Shown here piece by piece: positions 7,219-15,800 of a stretch of 33,467 nt of DNA. Both the position numbers and the translations under genes were made by a program. The stretch's first letter is position 1. The number at the start of each line of letters is the position of its first letter. The notes under the pieces were generated by a model. That model had not been told where the DNA came from. It did no database searches and saw only the letters and a program-made list of their open reading frames with translations. The stretch comes from UA16 sp042095135 (lineage in GTDB: Bacteria; Bacteroidota; Bacteroidia; Flavobacteriales_D; Sanyastnellaceae): positions 1-33,467 of the forward strand of contig JBELBV010000027.1 in NCBI GenBank assembly GCA_042095135.1. The letters run 5' to 3'.

Positions 7219-7629
7219 ATGATGATTTGGAACAAAATCACAGGCTTCCTCGGTGCGGCATTGCTGGCGTACGGAAGTCTGATGCTCGGCGGATGCTCGG
7301 AGTCGGATTCGTATGCCGTTTCCGAAGGGTACGAGGCCGGAACGACGGAAACGTCAACGGCGAAGCTTGAAATCTCAGGCATGATGTGCGCCCACGCGTG
7401 CGGTGGTAAAATCAAAAAGGAGCTGCTGGAAATTCCAGGCGTGGCTAATGCTTCCATCGATTTCGAATCGGGCCGTGACTTGAACGCTGCAGAGGTGGAA
7501 TTCGACCCTGAAGCGGTAACGCCAGAATTTCTGGCCGAAGTGGTCAATGGCATTGCGGACGGCAAACTGTACGCCGTGGCAGCGGTCCAAGTGACGCATT
7601 TTGCAAAAGAAGCTACCCTTTCACAGTAG
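7219..7629 (+). CDS. Lipoprotein with a heavy-metal-associated (HMA) domain, CX3C variant
   Basis: This 136-residue protein has a lipoprotein signal peptide ending SLMLGGC (Cys26). A single HMA-fold domain spans ~48-125. The metal loop reads GMMCAHACGGKIKK, with Cys57 and Cys61 separated by three residues instead of the classical CXXC. This MCxxxC variant is, from memory, frequent in Bacteroidota. Such domains usually bind Cu(I) or a similar ion. The residues after the lipid cysteine (SESD) are acidic and could act as a surface-export-like signal, though this is weak. The ATG at 7219 is preferred because the signal peptide starts there and a TATATTCG box lies 4 bases upstream. The gene overlaps or abuts ctaA, suggesting a role in metal supply for cytochrome oxidase assembly (inference). 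Confidence 0.82.
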   Translation: MMIWNKITGFLGAALLAYGSLMLGGCSESDSYAVSEGYEAGTTETSTAKLEISGMMCAHACGGKIKKELLEIPGVANASIDFESGRDLNAAEVEFDPEAVTPEFLAEVVNGIADGKLYAVAAVQVTHFAKEATLSQ

Positions 7630-8665
7630 GCTCAAGTCGTTGCGGCGGCTGACGCGTGTGGCGATGGGCATGACGTTCCTTGTCGTACTCGCAGGGAGTG
7701 TTGTGCGGATGACCGGCTCCGGCATGGGTTGCCCGGACTGGCCCAAGTGTTTTGGCCTGATGATTCCGCCCACAGAAGCCTCGGAAGTGATGTGGCAGGA
7801 AGGTGCGACCTACGACCGAGGCCGCATGCTGCTCAAGCGCGATACGCTGTGGGTGGCACAATCGGACGTGCATTCAACGGATTTTGAAGCCGAACGTGAG
7901 ACGGGTCAGTGGGTCGCTTACGAAAAACACGACTATGCGGTGTTCAACCCCCTCCACACGTGGGTGGAATTCATCAACCGGTTGCTCGGGGCCTTGACCG
8001 GAATTCCGGCGCTTTTTCTGTTGGGTTGGACGTTTTGGCGCGGGGTAAAAGTGCGGCATTGGAAGCCCTTTGCCTGGGCCATCGTTCACTTGTTCTGGTT
8101 GGGCTTGGTCGCTTGGTTGGGCAAAAAAGTGGTGGACGGCAACCTCATTCCATTCTCCATCACCATTCACATGTTTGGTGCTATGGCCATTTTGGTGAGC
8201 CTTGCCGGATTGCTTCATTCGGTGTGGGAGCACCAGAGCGCCCGGCGTATCGATGTTTTGCCAACGGGCAAAGGTTGGATCACCGCCGCACTGGTGTTAA
8301 CCATCGCACAACTTGTGTTGGGCACCCAAGTGCGCGAGCAAGTGGATGTGCTGAACCATGCAGAGGTGCTCAGGGCCGATTGGATTAGCGCATTGCCGGG
8401 TTGGTGGAAGGTCCACCGTTCGGGTTCGTGGGTGGTCCTCGCTGCTCAACTGTTATGGCTCATGCCGCTGCGTAAATCCGAGGGCAGCTTGCGTACAATG
8501 GTGCGCCTGGTTTCTTCTTTGCTCAGCGCGCAAATTCTGACCGGTGTCCTTTTCGTCAATTTCGGCATGCCGGCTTGGGCACAGCCGGTTCATTTGCTCT
8601 TGGCCGTTGGTCTGGTGCTGTCGAATGTTTGGGTGCTGTTGCATTATCGTTCGCAGCATACGTGA
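7601..8665 (+). CDS. ctaA: Heme A synthase (COX15/CtaA family)
   Basis: CtaA oxidises the C8 methyl of heme O to give heme A for aa3-type cytochrome oxidase, in the inner membrane. The protein has up to 354 residues and about eight hydrophobic helices. Conserved elements are GSVVRMTGSGMGCPDWPKCF after helix 1 and the likely heme ligands in HTWVEFINRL, ITIHMFGAM, WWKVHRSGS and QPVHLLLAVG. The first periplasmic loop contains YDRGRMLL...WVAQSDV, resembling a small carbohydrate-binding-like insert found in Bacteroidota CtaA proteins (recalled). There is no ATG before helix 1. TTG at 7601 is the first possible start, and TTG at 7640 is equally plausible; the ATG at 7664 would cut into helix 1. The gene follows and probably overlaps the HMA lipoprotein gene and ends at a bidirectional terminator. 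Confidence 0.9.
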   Translation: MQKKLPFHSRLKSLRRLTRVAMGMTFLVVLAGSVVRMTGSGMGCPDWPKCFGLMIPPTEASEVMWQEGATYDRGRMLLKRDTLWVAQSDVHSTDFEAERETGQWVAYEKHDYAVFNPLHTWVEFINRLLGALTGIPALFLLGWTFWRGVKVRHWKPFAWAIVHLFWLGLVAWLGKKVVDGNLIPFSITIHMFGAMAILVSLAGLLHSVWEHQSARRIDVLPTGKGWITAALVLTIAQLVLGTQVREQVDVLNHAEVLRADWISALPGWWKVHRSGSWVVLAAQLLWLMPLRKSEGSLRTMVRLVSSLLSAQILTGVLFVNFGMPAWAQPVHLLLAVGLVLSNVWVLLHYRSQHT

Positions 8666-8681
8666 CCTGCAGTTGAAGGGT

Positions 8682-8717
8682 ACAAAAAAAGGCGGTCCAA
8701 CGGGCCGCCTTTTTTGT
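8682..8717. terminator. Bidirectional Rho-independent terminator between convergent ctaA and nrdA
   Basis: An 8-bp GC-rich stem (8691-8698 with 8702-8709, one G-T pair) has a 3-base loop. It is extended by a run of seven A on the left and six T on the right. It can therefore end transcripts arriving from either side; both flanking genes point towards it. Confidence 0.9.
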
Positions 8718-8735
8718 GAATGGCTCATACGTTGA

Positions 8736-11117
8736 TCAACCGCTGCACATTTCGCAATCCGATCCGTTTTCGATGGAACACGCCATGGCAGCTTGTTCTT
8801 CATCGGTCATCTCGGCAACAGATTTGCGAGGAGTTTCGGTTTGTGGCGCCGTCTTGTATTTCTTGTCTACCGTGAACTTAATAGCATCGGTCGCGGCCTT
8901 CGTGCGGAGGTAGTACATGCCCGTCTTCAATCCTTTCTTCCATGAGTAGAAGTGCATTGAAGTGAGCTTGGCAGTGTTGACGTTCTCCATGAACACGTTC
9001 AGCGACTGCGATTGGCAGATGTAGGCGCCGCGGTCAGCAGACATGTCGATCAGCGCGCGCTGAGGAATCTCCCACGCGGTCCGGTACAGCGCTTTCAGGT
9101 TTTCCGGAATCTCATTGATGTTCTGGATGGAGCCGTTGGCACTGATAATGCGGTTCTTCATGTCATCATCCCACAAGCCCAGCTTGGACAAGTCACGCAA
9201 GAGGTGCTTGTTGACGATGATGAACTCACCGGACAAGGTACGGCGGGTGTAAATGTTCGAAGTGTAGGGCTCGAAGCATTCGTTGTTGCCGAGGATTTGT
9301 GCGGTAGAGGCTGTGGGCATGGGGGCCAACAGCAGGGAGTTTCTCAAGCCGTGCTCTTTGATTTCGTCCTTGAGCACATCCCATTCCCAACGGTCAGTAG
9401 GCGTGACCCCCCACATGTCGAATTGCAATCGGCCTTCGGAAGCAGGCGAGCCTTTGAACGTTTCATAGGCCCCTTCTTCTTTAGCGAGGTCTTTGGAAGC
9501 CGTGCAGGCCGCGTAGTAAATCGTCTCGAAGATCTCGCGGTTCAATGCACGAGCCTCATCCGAGTCGAAGGGTTGACGCATCAAGATGAACACATCCGCC
9601 AAGCCTTGCACACCCAAGCCAATGGGACGGTGGCGCATGTTGGAATTGCGCGCTTCGGGGATGGGATAATAGTTGCGGTCGATGATGCGGTTGAGGTTCT
9701 TCGTAACCTGGTAGGTAACTTGGAACAACTTCTCGTGGTCGAATGTCCCGTCGTTGATGTACTTCGGCAAAGCGAGGGAGGCCAGGTTGCACACTGCCAC
9801 CTCGTCCGGTGCGGTGTACTCGATGATCTCCGTGCAGAGGTTTGAAGAACGGATGGTGCCGAGGTTCTGTTGGTTGGACTTGCCGTTTGCGGCGTCCTTG
9901 TACAGCATGTATGGCGTACCCGTTTCTATTTGTGATTCGAGGATTTTGAACCAGAGTTCTTGTGCCTTGATGGTTTTACGTCCTTTGCCTTCAGCCTCGT
10001 ACTTGGTGTAGAGCTTTTCGAACGCAGCGCCGTGGTTATCTGCCAACCCCGGGCACTCGTTGGGGCACATCAGTGTCCACTCGCCGTTATCCTCAACACG
10101 CTTCATGAACAAGTCAGGAATCCACAGGGCGTAAAACAAGTCACGTGCGCGCTGCTCTTCTTTTCCATGGTTCTTCTTAAGATCGAGGAAATCGTGGATG
10201 TCGGCGTGCCAAGGTTCAATGTAAACGGCAAATGAGCCCTTGCGTTTTCCGCCGCCTTGGTCAACGTAGCGTGCGGTGTCGTTGAACACACGCAACATCG
10301 GAACAATGCCGTTGGAGGTGCCGTTGGTCCCTTTGATGTACGAACCCGTGGCGCGGATGTCGTGAATCGCAAGGCCGATGCCTCCAGCGTTTTGTGAAAT
10401 CTTCGCGCACTGCTTGAGCGTGTCGTAGATGCCACTGATACTGTCCTCTTGTGTGGTCAACAGGAAGCAGCTGGACATCTGGGGCTTTGGCGTACCCGAG
10501 TTGAACAAGGTGGGTGTTGCGTGGGTGAACCAGCCTTCGCTGAGTCCGTTGTACGTTTCCACCACCGCATCGAGGTCGTCCTTGTGAATACCAACGGCTA
10601 CACGCATGAGCATGTGCTGAGGGCGCTCGACGATTTCGCCATTGATTTTGAGCAGGTAGCTTCGCTCGAGGGTTTTGAACCCGAAGTAATCGTAGTTGAA
10701 GTCCCGGTCGTAAATGATCTGGGAGTCCAGGAATTCCGCATTATCGCGGATGATTTCAATAACGTCATTCGCCACCAAGGACGCATTTTCACCGGTGATG
10801 GGGTCCACATACGTGTGAAGGTCTTCCATGGTTTCAGCAAAGGATTTCTTGGTCCCTTTGTGGAGATTGGAAACGGCGATGCGGCTCGCCAAGCTGGCGT
10901 AGTCGGGATGCGTTACAGCATTGGTCGCAGCGACTTCAGCAGCCAGGTTGTCCAATTCAGTCGTGGTCACCCCATCGTATACGCCCTCAATGACGCGCAT
11001 GGCCACCTTGGTCGGATCTACGGAATCATGCAACTCGTAGCAGAGTTTTTTAATCCGTGCGGTGATTTTATCGAATTGTACCGGTTCTGTGCGGCCGTCG
11101 CGCTTGACTACTTGCAT
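8736..11117 (-). CDS. nrdA: Ribonucleoside-diphosphate reductase class Ia, large (alpha) subunit
   Basis: NrdA reduces ribonucleotides to deoxyribonucleotides, using a radical supplied by NrdB. The 793-residue length is close to the human enzyme. Residues 1-~90 form an ATP-cone allosteric domain (VVKRDGRTEPVQFDKITARI). Active-site cysteines are seen at 217 (MSSCFLL), 428 (SSNLCTEI, with Asn426 and Glu430) and 443 (VCNLASL). The phosphate-binding region is PMPTASTAQILGNNECFEPY. Radical-transfer tyrosines are Tyr735-Tyr736 (GMYYLRTKAA). The C-terminal CEMCSG holds the shuttle cysteine pair (788 and 791). The sequence is much closer to the eukaryotic R1 type than to E. coli NrdA. It lies 75 bases downstream of nrdB, so the operon order is nrdB then nrdA. 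The shared terminator at 8682-8717 follows. Confidence 0.97.
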   Translation of the reverse strand: MQVVKRDGRTEPVQFDKITARIKKLCYELHDSVDPTKVAMRVIEGVYDGVTTTELDNLAAEVAATNAVTHPDYASLASRIAVSNLHKGTKKSFAETMEDLHTYVDPITGENASLVANDVIEIIRDNAEFLDSQIIYDRDFNYDYFGFKTLERSYLLKINGEIVERPQHMLMRVAVGIHKDDLDAVVETYNGLSEGWFTHATPTLFNSGTPKPQMSSCFLLTTQEDSISGIYDTLKQCAKISQNAGGIGLAIHDIRATGSYIKGTNGTSNGIVPMLRVFNDTARYVDQGGGKRKGSFAVYIEPWHADIHDFLDLKKNHGKEEQRARDLFYALWIPDLFMKRVEDNGEWTLMCPNECPGLADNHGAAFEKLYTKYEAEGKGRKTIKAQELWFKILESQIETGTPYMLYKDAANGKSNQQNLGTIRSSNLCTEIIEYTAPDEVAVCNLASLALPKYINDGTFDHEKLFQVTYQVTKNLNRIIDRNYYPIPEARNSNMRHRPIGLGVQGLADVFILMRQPFDSDEARALNREIFETIYYAACTASKDLAKEEGAYETFKGSPASEGRLQFDMWGVTPTDRWEWDVLKDEIKEHGLRNSLLLAPMPTASTAQILGNNECFEPYTSNIYTRRTLSGEFIIVNKHLLRDLSKLGLWDDDMKNRIISANGSIQNINEIPENLKALYRTAWEIPQRALIDMSADRGAYICQSQSLNVFMENVNTAKLTSMHFYSWKKGLKTGMYYLRTKAATDAIKFTVDKKYKTAPQTETPRKSVAEMTDEEQAAMACSIENGSDCEMCSG

Positions 11118-11192
11118 GGTGCGAGTGGTTGTTTAGGGGTAAAAATGAAGTGGTGGTTGGTGATGAAGTGATCCTTTGGATAAATCCGGCGA

Positions 11193-12272
11193 TTAAAAGT
11201 CGGCATCCAGGCTGAAGGATTTTGACCCCTCGTCGGATTTTGTTAACACCCCTGCTTTTTGATATTCACCGACGCGCTTCTCAAAGAAATTGGTCTTTCC
11301 CTGGAGGGAAATCATGTCCATGAAGTCAAATGGGTTGGTAACGTTGAACTCCTTTTCGGTGCCGAGCTCTACCAACAAGCGGTCGGCAACGAATTCGATG
11401 TATTGGGACATCAAATCGGCGTTCATGCCAATCAAGCGAACGGGCAACGACTCGCAAATGAACTCCTTCTCAATCTCAACCGCGTCGATGATGATCTTGC
11501 GCAATGTCTTAACCGGAAGTTTGTTGACGATGTGGTCGTTATAGAGCAGGCAGGCGAAGTCGCAGTGCATGCCTTCGTCGCGTGAAATCAATTCATTGGA
11601 GAAGCTCAAGCCTGGCATGAGGCCGCGCTTCTTCAACCAGAAGATGGAGCAGAAGCTGCCGCTGAAGAAGATGCCTTCAACTGCAGCGAACGCTACGATG
11701 CGCTCGGCGAAGGAGCCGTTATCAATCCAATCCAATGCCCATTCTGCCTTCTTCTTCACGCAATCCATGGTCTCGATGGCGTTGAAGAGCTTGTCTTTCT
11801 CAGCATCATCCTTGATGTACGTGTCGATCAACAGCGAGTACGTCTCGGAGTGGATGTTCTCCATCATGATCTGGAAACCGTAGAAGAACTTCGCTTCAGT
11901 GTATTGTACTTCGGCCACAAAGTTCTCGGCGAGATTCTCATTCACGATGCCGTCCGAGGCAGCGAAAAACGCCAAGACGTGCTTGACAAAGTAACGCTCA
12001 TCGTCATTCAGCTTCTCATTCCAGTCTACCATGTCCGCAGCCAGGTCGATTTCTTCTGCTGTCCAGAAGCTCGCTTCCGACTTCTTGTAAAAGTTCCAGA
12101 TGTCGTTGTGCTTGATCGGGAACAGGACAAATCGGTTGGGGTTGTCCTCGAGAATGGGTTCGGTCACCACCGTATTCTCTGGCAACACTTCTTCAATAGA
12201 AGTTTGCACGCTCGCTGAGCTTGTCTCGTTCACGTCTGTAGTGGTCAAATCCTCGGGTGTCTGTGCGCTCAT
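11193..12272 (-). CDS. nrdB: Ribonucleoside-diphosphate reductase class Ia, small (beta) subunit
   Basis: NrdB houses the di-iron centre and the stable tyrosyl radical that activate NrdA. From the ATG at 12272 it has 359 residues. The metal ligands expected from the eukaryotic R2 pattern are all present: Asp80, Glu138 and His141 (MENIHSETY), Glu199 (AVEGIFFSGSF), Glu233 and His236 (RDEGMHCDF). The radical Tyr is Tyr145. The C-terminus KSFSLDADF fits the R2 tail that docks on NrdA. Residues 1-~38 are an acidic Ser/Thr/Glu-rich extension before EDNPNRFVLFPIKHNDIW, which is where most relatives begin. The frame stays open for about 100 more codons upstream but has no ATG start and unconvincing composition, so 12272 is chosen. 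It is first in the nrdB-nrdA operon. Confidence 0.96.
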   Translation of the reverse strand: MSAQTPEDLTTTDVNETSSASVQTSIEEVLPENTVVTEPILEDNPNRFVLFPIKHNDIWNFYKKSEASFWTAEEIDLAADMVDWNEKLNDDERYFVKHVLAFFAASDGIVNENLAENFVAEVQYTEAKFFYGFQIMMENIHSETYSLLIDTYIKDDAEKDKLFNAIETMDCVKKKAEWALDWIDNGSFAERIVAFAAVEGIFFSGSFCSIFWLKKRGLMPGLSFSNELISRDEGMHCDFACLLYNDHIVNKLPVKTLRKIIIDAVEIEKEFICESLPVRLIGMNADLMSQYIEFVADRLLVELGTEKEFNVTNPFDFMDMISLQGKTNFFEKRVGEYQKAGVLTKSDEGSKSFSLDADF

Positions 12273-12828
12273 GGCGGTGATTAGGTTGGTGCCAGCGAGT
12301 GGCGGGTGAAACGTTAAGTCGGTCGCAGCCCCTCCCTCTTTTGAGCCGTCGAAACCCGCTTCCGTTTCGGGGGTCGAAGTCCTGTCCTCGATGGCTATCC
12401 AATGTTCCAAAACCATTGGAAACACTGGGATTTCGAGGCTAATGACTTGTTCTCCACCTTTGGAGTCGGGCTCAGTAGCGTTTTGAAAAAGGGCCGTTGG
12501 ACGCAGGATAATCCTGGAGCCTTGACCATTGATGTCCCCAAAGAAAGCAGAAGAGAAGGCACAAGACCAAGACAAAACAATTCACAAATCGAGGTAGTTT
12601 TTAACAGTCAATCTGTGCGAAATCCGTGGAACCACTGGCAGCGTTGAGAAGGCGCGAATTTTTAGTTCATTGGGGATAAAAAATCTGGAAAAGCACTTGG
12701 TTTTTTTGTGTCGTTGTCTAAGGAAGTCGGCTCGGTTTTTATTCAAGCCCTTGACTCGCCGTGAGTTCGGTCTGAGCGTTGTAAAATTTTAGCCGGACGT
12801 GACCCGCTTCCCTTCGTATTTTCGCGTC
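12273..12828. other. Long intergenic region between divergent nrdB and secA
   Basis: These 556 bases hold no convincing gene. The nrdB-side half (12273-12480) has mixed composition and small inverted repeats. On the minus strand these include TCCAATG...CATTGGA (12420 to ~12398, 9-base loop) and CGAAAC...GTTTCG (about 12369-12350). The half nearer secA (12651-12790) is AT-rich with several A and T runs. No NrdR-box pair, tRNA, tmRNA or RNase P signature was found by eye. A weak match to TAnnTTTG (TCGATTTG, minus 12592-12585) preceded by TTG could be an nrdB promoter, which would give a leader of about 300 bases. Confidence 0.6.
12817..12824 (+). promoter_or_regulatory. Candidate -7 element (TATTTTCG) placed 4 bases before the secA ATG
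   Basis: TATTTTCG fits TAnnTTYG and is followed by cgtc and then the ATG at 12829. It has the same spacing as the boxes before the HMA lipoprotein, msrC and GH3 genes. No good -33 TTG is visible. Confidence 0.45.
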
Positions 12829-15800
12829 ATGTTTAAGACGCTTCTGAAAAAATTGGTCGGCGATAAGGCTGAGGGGGACATGAAGGAAATCCAGCCGGTT
12901 GTCGATGCTGTCCACGGTTTCGAATCGGCCATGAAAGCGTTATCCGATGACGGGCTACGATCGAGGAGTGAGGAATTACGCCAGCGCATCCAAGGTCATG
13001 TTGCAGAGCTGGAAAAGGAAGAACAATCGCTGCGCGCAGACGCCACTGCCATGGGCGAGGACCAGTTGGAACAGAAGGAAGCGATTTATGAGCAAATTGA
13101 CGGGCTGACCAAACGCATCGATGAAGCCCTGGAGGAGGTGTTGGAGACGGTCATGGCCGAAGCATTTGCCTTGGTCAAAGAGACGTCTCGGCGTTTGGCC
13201 GAAAATGGGCAACTCACCGTCACGGCTTCAGATTGGGACCGGGACATCGCGGCCGAGCGCGGCGGAGTCAACATCAATGGCGACCAAGCCACTTGGGGCA
13301 ATGCGTGGATGGCCGCCGGTTCGGAAGTGCAGTGGAATATGGTGCACTACGATGTCCAGCTGGTCGGCGGCGCGGCGTTGCACCGTGGCAAGGTGGCGGA
13401 GATGCAAACGGGTGAAGGCAAGACCTTGGTGGCGACGCTTCCCATTTTCCTCAACGCGCTGACCGGAAAAGGCGTGCACCTCGTTACCGTGAACGATTAC
13501 CTCGCCCGACGCGACTCGGAGTGGATGGCGCCGTTGTTTGAATTCCACGGCATGCGGGTCGATTGCATCGACAAGCACCAGCCCAACAGCGAATCCCGCC
13601 GGGAGGCGTACCGCGCCGATATCACTTACGGCACCAACAACGAATTCGGCTTTGACTACTTGCGGGACAACATGGCCCAGCGCCCGGAGCAGTTGGTCCA
13701 GCGCAAGCACCACTTCGCCATTGTAGATGAGGTCGACTCCGTGCTTATCGACGAAGCGCGAACACCGTTGATCATCAGCGGACCCACGCCCAAGGGCGAC
13801 CAGCAGGAATTTGTAGAGCTGAAACCCAAAGTGGTGCAGCTCATCACGGTCCAACAAAAAGCGGCCCAGCAGTTCCTGACGGATGCCAAGCGCTTGCTGC
13901 AAAAAGACGGGCCCTCCAAGGATGACATCGCCGAAGGCGGATTGGCCTTGTTCCGAGCGTACCGTGCATTGCCCAAGTCGAAGCCGCTCATCAAATTTTT
14001 GAGCCTCGAGGGCATGAAGCAACAGATGCTCAAGACCGAGGCCATCTACCTTGCGGACAACAAGCGCGAGATGCCCAAAGCCGACGCCGAGCTCTACTTC
14101 GTCATCGATGAGAAGCAGAATCAAGTCGAACTGACTGAAAAGGGCATTGAGTTCTTGACGGCGAACATGGAGGACGAGAATTTCTTCACCATGCCGGATT
14201 TGGCGACGGAATTGGTGTCCATCGACAACGGCGAGGGAGACGAGGAAGCCAAACTCGATAAGAAGAGCCAACTCATGGCGGACTATTCCGTAAAGAGCGC
14301 CCGCGTCCACACCATGAACCAGTTGCTCAAGTCGTACGCATTGTTTGAGAAGGACGTGGACTATGTAGTAATGGACAACAAGGTCAAAATTGTCGATGAG
14401 CAAACGGGCCGCATCATGGACGGCCGCCGCTACTCCGACGGTCTGCACCAAGCCATTGAAGCGAAGGAGAACGTTAAGGTGGAGGCGGCCACACAGACTT
14501 ACGCCACGGTCACGCTCCAAAACTACTTCCGCATGTACCACAAGCTTGCGGGCATGACCGGTACGGCCGAAACCGAAGCGGGTGAGTTGTGGGACATCTA
14601 CAATCTCGACGTGATGGTCATCCCGACCAACAGACCCATTGCCCGGATGGACCGCGAAGATTTGGTCTATAAAACGAAGCGCGAGAAGTACAACGCCATC
14701 ATCGATGATGTCGTAGCGCTCAGCGAAGCCGGCCGACCGGTCCTCGTGGGTACGACGACGGTCGAGGTCAGTGAGCTGCTCTCGCGCATGCTCGACATCC
14801 GGCACATCAAGCACCAAGTACTCAACGCCAAGCTGCACCAGCGCGAGGCTGAAATCGTGACCGAAGCCGGTAAGCCCGGCACCGTAACCATCGCCACCAA
14901 CATGGCGGGCCGAGGTACCGACATCAAACTCACGGATGAGGTGAAGGCCTCGGGTGGTTTGGCCATTATCGGCACCGAGCGCCACGACAGCCGCCGCGTT
15001 GATCGCCAGTTGCGCGGGCGCGCGGGCCGGCAAGGAGATCCCGGCTCCTCGCAATTCTACGTGTCGCTTGAGGACGATTTGATGCGCCTTTTCTCTTCGG
15101 ACCGGGTGTCCAAAATGATGGACCGATTGGGCCACGTCGAAGGAGATGTGATCCAGCACACCATGATCACCAAGTCGATCGAACGCGCGCAAAAGAAGGT
15201 CGAGGAAAACAACTTCGGCATCCGCAAGCGCCTGCTCGAATACGACGACGTCATGAACGCGCAGCGCGAGGTGATTTATAAGCGCCGTCGCCACGCCTTG
15301 CACGGTGACCGCATCCGCACGGACATCGCCAATATGTTCTTCGAATTGGTCGAAGCTTCAGTGTTGGCCTACCACCCCGAAAAGCAATTCGAGTCGTTCC
15401 GTCTGGCCTTGCTTCGTGATTTTGGCATCGAGCCGACGGTGGATGCAGAAGGATTTGCCACGACACCCGCGGAAGACATTGCTTTCGATACCTACCAAGC
15501 GGCCGAGCGTCTGTACCGCTCGAAGTTGCAGGAGCTGGCGCAGCGCGCCCACCCGGTCATCCAACGCGTACACGACGACCCGGCCAACGACTTCAAGCAA
15601 ATCCTTGTGCCGTTCAGCGACGGCCGCAAGACCATGCAAGTTGCCACGGAAATTGAACGCAGCGTCGCTTCCGAAGGCGTGAGCGTCATGGAGAGCCTCG
15701 AGAAGGCGGTGGTATTGGCCATCATCGATCAGTACTGGAAGGAGCACCTCCGCAACATGGATGATTTGCGTTCAAACGTGCAATTGGCCCGCTTCGAGCA

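Noticed and set aside
12273..12575. An in-frame N-terminal extension of nrdB of about 100 codons
   Set aside because: It begins with a TTG, has no ATG suited to a start, and its composition is unlike the protein. The family start fits 12272 well.
12273..12830. Paired NrdR boxes upstream of nrdB
   Set aside because: No sequence close to the 16-base NrdR consensus was found on either strand by eye.
13228..15303. A 691-codon open frame on the minus strand inside secA
   Set aside because: It lies antisense to an unmistakable SecA, has no recognisable domain and is explained by the codon bias of the sense frame. The same holds for other long antisense frames, such as those inside nrdA, serS, the TPR gene and gcvP.
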